Part shown: positions 56,621-64,000 of the stretch, piece by piece | How the letters are laid out: each line of letters opens with the position of its first letter | Numbering within the stretch: position 1 is the stretch's first letter | DNA from: Ambrosia x helenae | Lineage: Eukaryota > Streptophyta > Magnoliopsida > Asterales > Asteraceae | Assembly: GCA_030844895.1 (NCBI GenBank) | Contig: CM061231.1 | Coordinates: 4,904,001-4,968,000 of the forward strand | DNA length: 64,000 bases | Direction: 5' to 3' | Notes under the pieces: generated by a model | Database searches by the model: none | Told to the model about the DNA's origin: nothing | Seen by the model: the letters and a program-made list of their open reading frames with translations, nothing else | Position numbers and translations under genes: made by a program

Positions 56621-57142
56621 CATTTACTGCTGCTGCGGTAATTTAATGCGGGTCTGGAGTTGTGATAAATTCCAAATCATTAGCATTGAATTTGTCTCTC
56701 ATAAATTGGAATAAATGCGCCTGGAATTCGAATGATCACTTGCTTCTGAGGGAAGTTTGGTGGTTGCTGATGTGTCAGCGACTGTCTGGTTGTACAGACT
56801 GATACATGTCCCATCGTGGTTGCAATTATCAATATCTCGTCTGTGTCAGGAGCGTGGGGTTTCACGCGTCTGACATTTTTTCTGCATGGTTGAGATTGTG
56901 CCACGTGTCGAAGGGCACGTGTTGTCTGTCAGGCGAGTGGGTTGCCACGCGCTTGAATGGTTGATGTTGTGAGATCTGTTGACACGTGTCGATCATCCAG
57001 CGCCTGTGTAGTGTACAACTGTCATACACTTCCATCCAGGCCACTCGTTTTTATTGCGGACACGTGTCATCATCTTGTGAACGGAATTTGAAAAGTTGTG
57101 ACGGTTTACACCCCCCGGTGGGTCCCCTTGCCATAAATGCGA

Positions 57143-57153
57143 TGAGTATATAA
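57143..57153 (+). promoter_or_regulatory. TATA box of the element C antisense gene
   Basis: GAGTATATAAGG, followed about 30 bp later by a pyrimidine-rich start region (CTCTCTAATCTTC) and a leader of about 250 bp before the ATG at 57433. It directs transcription opposite to the retrotransposon itself. Confidence 0.7.
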
Positions 57154-57432
57154 GGCCGGTTGTGGCTCATTTGAACGGTTATGCTCTCTAATCTTCTTCC
57201 ATTTTTTCTTTTCTCTCTTCATTCTCCGGTCAATTTCCGTTTGAAGTTTCCGGTTAATCTTTGAAGATCTTGATCTTGAAGATTTATTTGAAACTTCATA
57301 TTTCCTCTACGTTGGTGTCTTCTTTTCATCTTCGTGTTGTTTTCTGGCAGTTAACTTCTTATTTCCCACTTTCGTTGAAGATTTCGTTTGATCTTCAAAC
57401 TTTCCGGTGAGTTTTCCAGATTTTTCATCATC

Positions 57433-60400
57433 ATGTCTGAAAGTGCTAGTGTTTCTGAGGAGGTTGTGGGCGAGCAGCCGGAGGAGGTGGTGCAAGAGAC
57501 CACCGTGGAAGGTGGAAAAATCAAAGAGAGGAAACTGATGTCCAACACTTGCTGTGTTTGGAGTCAAGAAGCCTTCAACCGGTTTCTTGTTATGTATGGG
57601 ATCTCGCCGGAGTGGGAGCCTACCCTTCCAACTCCGACCAGCACTGTCCTCTCGGCCGGTACCGGCCGGTTGGCGTTGTACGAGGCCCACTTTGCTAAGT
57701 GTGGGTTCCGCCTGCCGTGTACTCGGTTTCAGATCGACACCATGGTGGCTTATGGTGTTGGTCCTACGCAACTAACCGCTTTTGGGATGCTGCGGTTAGT
57801 GCATTTTGAAGCTTCTTGCCGCGCCCTAGACATTGAACCCACTGTCGAACGGTTCAATGTTTTCTACTTTATGGCGCGGGATGAGATGTGGTTCTCCTTC
57901 AAGCCGCGTCCCAAGGTGCCGCCCATGGCCACCCATACTCCTAAGTCCTTGCATTGGGCTAAGGAGAAGTTTTTCTTCGTGAAGAGGGGTGTGATACCCA
58001 TTAGTCTCCCCTGGAAGGTGATAGGGGATGGGCAGCGGGTGGCGGACATGCCTGTGCCCAAGGACTTCAAGAAGCAGGCGTGGTTCCTTACCCTTACCGC
58101 CAACGCCACTAAATTGGAATTCCAGAACTTGACGGAAGGTATTTTCTTTCTTCTGGGGATGAGTCGAAATGGCATCCGGGCGGGTAAAGAGCCATATATT
58201 GCGCAGGAGGGTAAGTATAATGTCATTATTATTATCATTATTGGTGTTTCCTGTGCTCTTTTCCTTATTGTTTGTTAATATTGCAGGTGTAACTAAATTT
58301 GAATTTTATGCCGCCCGTCAGGATAAAGGTATCAAGTGGAGGCCTTTGGCGGAGGGTCAAACTTCTTGTTTGGACGCGCTTGCTGATCGGTTCTACTACC
58401 CGGATTTAACTGCTACGCCCAAACCCTATTACACAACTGGTGAGTCTCCCAGCCCTTTATTTGATAGTATTTTCGGAGATGATACTTTAGGGGAGACTCC
58501 GCCGGCAGGCTCGTCCGCGAGGCGTGGTCGTTGGAAGCACGCTCCGCGGAGGCACAGGTACCGAGCCATGATTACCCTTTCTGACTCGGGTTCTTCCGTT
58601 TCAGCAGGAGAAGCTGTAAAAGGGCGTCGACGGAGGAAGGATGGCCCCCCTCTGAGGATGACGAGGAAGCAGAATCTTCTCAGCTGGAGAAGAGGAAGAG
58701 GTCGCGGACCGCTGGGCCGGTGAAGGAGACTCCAGTCGCGTCTGGCGCTGGAGGTGGTGAGGGTTCGGTGCCTGGTCCGGACCCAGTTAATATTTCCAAG
58801 GGTCCTGTTGGAAGTGGTAGCGATGGCGGGCCCGTTTTCAGCATGGGCATTGGTGCCGCCCCTGCGCGCCAACCACTCTTCCAAAAGTTATTGAGGAAGA
58901 AGACTCCTGGTAAGTTCTTTTATCCTCCTTTTTCTTCTTTTCTATTTTCATTGATTGTATTATTATTAATGTTATTGTTGACTTGCAGTGGCGCCGAAGA
59001 TTGTGCCCTCTGCACCTTTGTCTTCTTCCGCCGAAGCGGGTGGAGGGGAAGAGGATGCCTTGTGGAGGGAACAGGAGCTTGCGCAGGAGCAGGCGCGGGC
59101 CGATGAAGCCTTGCAAAAGGCTGAGGCTGAGAAGGCCGTTGCTGCCAAGCAAGCGGCAGCCGATGAAGCCCGCCGCCGGGTTGAGGCGGAGAAGAAGGCT
59201 GCTGCCGATGAAGCCGCAAGAAAGGCTGAGGCAAACAAGAAGGCTGAGGCGGACTGCCTTCGCCTCCAAGAGCAAAAGTTCTTGGAGGAAAAAACCAGGC
59301 TTGCTGAGGAGCGCGCTGCAAGGGAGCGTGCCGGAGTTGAGAGCCAGGAAATGGCTCCTGATGGAGGGGATGCCTTTGAGAGGGCTTTGCTCCAGCAGGG
59401 CGCCTCTGGAGCTGGTGGGAGCGGCTCGCGCCAGGATTGGCGCGAGGCTTCCAGGGTTGGGGAGTCAGCAGGAGTCTATCACGGCTCTTGTTGGTCTGGC
59501 GGTGACGCCATCTGGCGCCCTCGTTGGGCAATAAGGGAAAACACATTGTTTTCCAACTCCTTGGCTGCCGAGGAGTTTGTCGGCGAGGTGGTGCCTCCCT
59601 ATGAGCGCACTCACCAGGATATGTTGAGTCGTGAAGACCTAATAACCGCCTTGTGCGTTAACCAGGCGACTCAACTATCCATGATGGACTCGCTGCGGCG
59701 CCGTGATTCGGCGTTGTGGCGAGACATGGAGCAGGTGGAGGCGGAGAAGGCCAGCCTTGCTGAAAAAGAGGCTGCCTTCAAAGCCGAGATTGCCAAATAC
59801 CGCCGCCGTGCCCATGACGCGGAGGCTAAAGTTGCCAAACTTGAAGAAGACGCGGTTGTTGAGAGGCGCCGTTGGTCAGATTCATGGAAGAAGGCCAACA
59901 CTGACATCTCCGATCTCAAAGATCTTCTGTCAGTGGCGCGTGAGGAGCGGCGGACGGCGGTGAAGAGCCTTGAAGAGAAGAGCAGGGCCCTCACGGAGAG
60001 GACGGCGAAATATGTAGAGATGCGCAAGGAGCTCGAGTCAAAGGACGAGGCTCTTGTTGCGGCTACTGAGCGCATCTCTTCGCTGGAGCGGGAGAGGGCC
60101 CAGGTCCTTAATGCGAAGGAGGACCTTGAGCGAGACCTGGATTCTTGTGACCAGGCTCGCCTTGCTGCTGTGAAGGAAGGTGAGGCGGCCAAGTTGCTGC
60201 TGGATGAAGCTGTCACCGCCCAATCCCAGATGCAGGACTCCATCAAATGGTTGATGACAGACGGGATGGCTGGGGTAAGTCTTCGCGCTTTCTCTGCTTT
60301 TGAGACTTGTCTTTTTCACATGCTAACTTTGTTTCTATGCGCAGGTTTTCAAGAGATTTTGGCAGGAGCCTTTGCTCGAAGACCAGATCGCCGCCATTGC

Positions 60401-60686
60401 TGCTAGTGCCCAAGCCTATGGTTATGGCGAGGGCTATGAAGACGGTTTCTTGCACGCGCAAAATGATGGGCGCATCGTGGACGCGGAGCATTATGGTAAG
60501 CCACCGAAGGATGAGTATGAGGCGGAACTTCAAAAGTTCGAGAAGATAGAGTTCCCCATCCTTCAAGTGCTTGCGGACTGCAACAAGAACGCAGATCCGC
60601 CTGCGGCCCTTAGGTATTTCATAGAAACGTCTGATGCGCTGGCGAAAGCTTCTGGCGAGGGGCCTTCCGGCGCAGCTGGCCAGTGA
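57433..60686 (+). CDS. Antisense spliced gene of Tat-type element C: gypsy-type transposon domain plus coiled coil
   Basis: Exons 57433-58210, 58287-58909, 58989-60274 and 60345-60686, all GT-AG and in phase, except for one apparent 1-base loss in the C6 run at about 58644. Residues ~40-160 (FNRFLVMYGISPEWEPTLP, TRFQIDTMVAYGVGPTQL, VHFEASCRALDIEPTVERF) resemble the 'putative gypsy type transposon' domain (Transposase_28, PF04195). Then come a basic KRKRSR, possibly a nuclear signal, an A/E/K-rich coiled coil (about 59060-60200) and a conserved end EFPILQVLADCNKNADP. It lies between pol and the 3' LTR on the opposite strand and has its own TATA box. The function is unknown; regulation of the element or chromatin targeting is speculation. 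Element A has a decayed counterpart. Confidence 0.8.
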
Positions 60687-61262
60687 TTAGGCCTTTTAAT
60701 ATTTGTAACTTTTCTTTTCCTTGTAAATATAGAAGGGTTTTTAATTCCCTTGGTTAATGAAACTTTTGTTTGTTATATCGTGTTGTCTCGTCTCTAATTT
60801 ACTTATTTAACCAAGTCGTCACCCGGTGTGTAAGTAAGAGTTAGAGCGCGCGCTCGGCTAGACAATCCGACGTCTAAGTGTTCAACACTTCCTCGCCTTG
60901 AAGATTGTAGCGGAGGCGACTTGTGCCAATGAGTCCGACTTAGGCGCGTGATCGCCTCGCCTTGAAGACCCGTTTACCGCGTTTATGTGGCGCGCTACTC
61001 TGTCCGAGTTGCAATGACTCTAGAAGACAAGAGTTGAGGCGCATGTTGCGGGGTTGTAGGTCCGGCGAGTAAATCCGTCTTGAAGACTATGCTGTTTGAG
61101 TAGGCGCCCGACGCGCACGTGGCGCGTCTTGAAGGCGTGCCTTGCTAGCGTGTCCGACGTGATTTTGCCTAAGTCTTGAAGACCTTGGCGCGGAAAGTAC
61201 AAGTAGAAACACAGATATAGGAAACGTTTTCATTAATAATATGGCGTGTGTAGCCATTTTGA
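60687..61262. repeat. Spacer between antisense gene and pol of element C
   Basis: Contains the probable 3' UTR of the antisense gene (TTGTAAATATAGAAGG) and then diverged short repeats built on CTTGAAGAC and GTCCGAC. No ORF. The pol transcript and the antisense transcript converge here. Confidence 0.5.
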
Positions 61263-63998
61263 TTACAAATAACAGCGCCGTAACTGAGCGCCGTTCCATG
61301 ATCTTGGAATAGGAGTGCCATCGAGCTTTTCCAATGCGTAGGCACCTTTTCCGAGCACCTCTTGAATTTTGTAAGGGCCTTCCCAAGTTGGGGCGAGCTT
61401 CCCAGGCTTTTCGGCGTTGGAAGCTTCATTGTTGCGGAAGACGTAATCCCCAATCTTGAAGGCTTGCTCCTTTACATGTTTGTTGTAGTATTGCTCGAGT
61501 TGGGTCTTGTAACTTGCTTCCTTTATTGCCGCGAGGTTGCGGCGTTCTTCTAACAGATCAAGGTTCATGCGGAGTTCTTTATCGTTGTCGGTTGTGTTTG
61601 CCATCAGTACCCTTGCCGTGGGGCAAGCTATTTCTGCCGGAATTACCGCCTCGGACCCGTATGTTAGGCTGAACGGGGTTTCGCCGTTGCTTGTTTTCGT
61701 GAGGGTGCGGTAAGCCCATAAGACGTGCGGCAACTCGTCTACCCACCCTGTTCGCCTGGTTCAGAGTCTTGTCTTGATGCCTTCAACGATTGTGCGGTTG
61801 GCTCTTTCTACCTGACCGTTGCCTTGCGGGTGCGCAACGGATGTGAAGATTTGCGTGACTCCAATTTGAGCCAGCCATTGTTGGAGGGCCTGGTCTTCGA
61901 ATTGTGTCCCATTGTCACTGACCAGTTGCATCGGTAATCCAAACCGACAGATAATGAACTCCCAGATGAACTTCTTGACATGTGCGCCATCGATCTTTGC
62001 CAGGGGTTTCGCTTCGACCCACTTAGTGAAGTAGTCGATAGCGACAACCAAGTACTTGACATTGCCCGGCGCTGCCGGGAATGGTCCGACTAGGTCAATA
62101 GCCCACTTTTGGAAGGGCCAAGCCGCGGTTACTGGTATGAAATTATTTTTTGGGCGCAAGGTGTTTGGAGCGTGACGCTGGCAGCTGTCACATTTGCGTA
62201 ACTCGGTAACTGCGTCGACGTGCATGCCAGGCCAGTAATATCCTGCATTCATCAGTTTTGCCACTACCATTCTTGGGCCTGCGTGTAGCCCGCAGGTTCC
62301 TTCATGTATATCTTTGAGGAGAAAGGAGGCTTCGGCCGGGTCAACACAGCGCAAGAGTGGCCCCAAGTAAGAGCGGCGGTACAGGATGTCATCGGTCAGT
62401 TGATATTGCAGGGCCTTGGTTTTTATCTTCCGGGCTTCGAGTTTGTCATTGGGCAGAACTCCCGATGATAAAAAGGCTTTGATCGGTGTCATCCATGACC
62501 CGTTCCCTGTTTGAGTAACGTTGACCTGGCGCATGGGGACCGATGGTTTATCTCGTACTTCGACGCGGACCTCTTTTGCCATGTGTTCAAAAACCGTGGA
62601 TGCCATTTTGCTGAGTGCGTCAGCGGGTTTGTTTTCGCTGCGCCGGATGTGTTCGACTGTGCATGTGTCGAACTTGCGCATGAGTTTCTTGGCTTGTTCC
62701 AGGTATAGAGCCATGGTTTCGTCTTTTGCATCGTATACCCCGTTGATCTGCCGTGCTACCAACAAAGAGTCTACATGTGCCTCTACGTGCCTGGCCCCCA
62801 TTTTTTCCGCTATGCGGAGGCCTGCCAGCAACGCTTCGTATTCCGCTTCGTTGTTTGTGCTTTTGAACTCGAGGCGGATGGCGTATGTGAACTCGTGTTT
62901 GTCTGGGCTGATGAGGCGCAAACCGGCGCCAGCGCCGTCTCCGTTGGAGGCCCCATCGGTGTATAAGGACCACTTTTGCGATGGGTCGTGCACTGGCGCG
63001 GGTGATTCTTCTTCTCGGCATTCTTGAACTTTGTCTGCTGGGATCTCGGTTGCGAAGTCTGCTAGTACTTGGCCTTTGATTGCGGGTCGGGGTTTGTAGT
63101 TGATTGTATGCTCTCCGAGCTCAATGGCCCATTTCGCTAATCTTCCCGACAACTCGGGTTTTGCTAAGATGTCATTTATTCGATAATCTGTAAGTACGTT
63201 TATCGGGTGGCCTTGGAAGTATCTGCGCAGCCTTCGAGAAGCATGAATCAGAGCTAGGACCAGCTTTTCCATTATGGTGTACCGGGTCTCCGCATCTAAC
63301 AATGTGCGGCTGATGTAGTAGATCGGCGTTTGCACACCTTTACGATCAACCATCAGAACTGCGCCTATTGCCCGCTCCGTGACCGAGAGATAGAGCGTTA
63401 GTGGCTCTTTGGGGAGCGGGGCTGTCAGTGTAGGAAGATTCATCAAACATTGCTTCATTTGTTGAAAAGCTGACTCTGCTTCAGGGGTCCAGCGGAAGTT
63501 GCTCTTTTTTAGGCAGTTTTTCAAAGTATCCACAAATGGAAAAGATTTTGAAGCGTAATTGGATAGGAAGCGGTTTAGGGCAACCAAGCGGCCCATTAAT
63601 GTTTGCACTTCTTTGACAGAGGCTGGTGACGGCATCCGCTCGATTGCTTGAACTTTTTCTGGGTTGGCGCGGAACCCATCCCGCGTAACGATAACGCCCA
63701 GAAATTTCCCCTCTTCCATCCCGAACGAGCATTTGCTTGGATTCAGCTTCATGCGGACCTTTCGGAGTTGTTTGAATGTCTGCTGGATGTCTCGTAACAT
63801 GTCACTTTCTTCCTTGCTTTTGATCACCAAATCATCGACGTATACTTCGAGCCGTACGCCGATTTTTTCTACGAAAGCCGTGTCCATCAGACGCTGATAC
63901 GTTGCGCCCGCATTTTTCAGGCCGAAAGGCATCTTTGTGTAGCAGAAGATGCCTGCGTCTGTGCGGAACGCTGTTTTGTCTTCATCCTCTTTGGCCAT
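61263..63998 (-). pseudogene. pol of Tat-type Ty3/Gypsy element C (RT, dual RNase H, integrase), one premature stop
   Basis: The frame enters at the window edge inside RT (EDEDKTAFRTDAG) and stays open for 745 codons. RT has MPFGLKNAGATYQ and YVDD (residues 53-56). The first RNase H follows at ~200-300. A second RNase H (WSLYTDGASNGDG, NNEAEYEAL, AHVDSLL; ~343-470) marks the Tat lineage. Integrase has CDSCQRHAPNT, WAIDLVGPFPAAPG and SDNGTQF (~580-700). A TGA at 61761-61763 interrupts KTRL*TRRTGWVDE. The same frame then continues to WEGPYKIQEVLGKGAYALE and ends at 61263. Apart from this stop the visible pol is intact, so the element is younger than element A. The 5' half lies outside the window. 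Confidence 0.9.
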
Positions 63999-64000
63999 CT

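Noticed and set aside
56210..56641. Long overlapping ORFs on both strands (114-137 codons)
   Set aside because: They arise from the 78-bp tandem repeat, whose length is a multiple of three. Repeat units with no stop stay open in every frame, and no protein motif is present.
58838..59546. Minus-strand ORFs up to 208 codons opposite the antisense gene
   Set aside because: Shadow frames of the A/E/K-rich coiled-coil exon; no motifs, and the splice-consistent plus-strand frame explains the region.

Overview
This window looks like nuclear DNA of a flowering plant, most likely a daisy-family (Asteraceae) species. The basis is AT-rich intergenic DNA, spliced plant genes, and a dense nested load of plant LTR retrotransposons, Helitrons, MITEs, SINEs and LINE remnants. 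The family assignment is an inference from the look of the repeats and was not tested.

Three ordinary genes can be supported. (1) A 16-exon minus-strand gene at 1731-8666 encodes APC6/CDC16, a TPR subunit of the anaphase-promoting complex; the reconstructed protein is 538 aa. (2) A single-exon plus-strand gene at 20835-21560 encodes a 241-aa DOG1-domain protein; a Mutator-like element sits just upstream of its TATA box. (3) A four-exon plus-strand gene at 49018-53030 encodes a 370-aa tubby-like F-box protein resembling TLP7, with a hAT-type MITE in intron 1.

Almost everything else is mobile DNA. Region by region: 0-0.36 kb is a LINE 3' end. 8.9-13.7 kb holds Myb/SANT-domain transposon genes, two of them in a long inverted duplication whose second arm carries a Helitron. 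14.0-16.7 kb has tRNA-derived repeats, a TSD-flanked LINE tail, a LINE C-terminus with CCHC and restriction-like endonuclease motifs, and a foldback MITE. 16.7-18.9 kb is a Copia-type solo LTR, a Tourist MITE and a Helitron. 21.7-24.0 kb has a MITE with 10-bp TSD and a 1.28-kb foldback element built of CTCTAC...GTAGAG palindromes. 24.2-33.2 kb is a decayed Tat-type Ty3/Gypsy element (element A, plus strand) with two hAT insertions. 33.2-34.8 kb is an LTR-like block. 35.2-43.2 kb is a Reina-like chromovirus (element B) bounded by LTRs and TSD and split by a 2.7-kb solo LTR. 44-48.7 kb is a mosaic of MITEs, SINEs and a Helitron. 53.5-54.9 kb is a cluster of Tourist-like MITEs. 55.2-64 kb is the 3' half of a second Tat-type element (element C, minus strand) that runs off the window.

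Both Tat-type elements carry a spliced gene on the strand opposite to pol, between pol and the 3' LTR. In element C it has its own TATA box and encodes a 'putative gypsy-type transposon' (Transposase_28-like) domain plus a long coiled coil. Many insertions can be dated relative to one another because both TSDs are visible, and four of them also have a paralogous empty site inside the same window.
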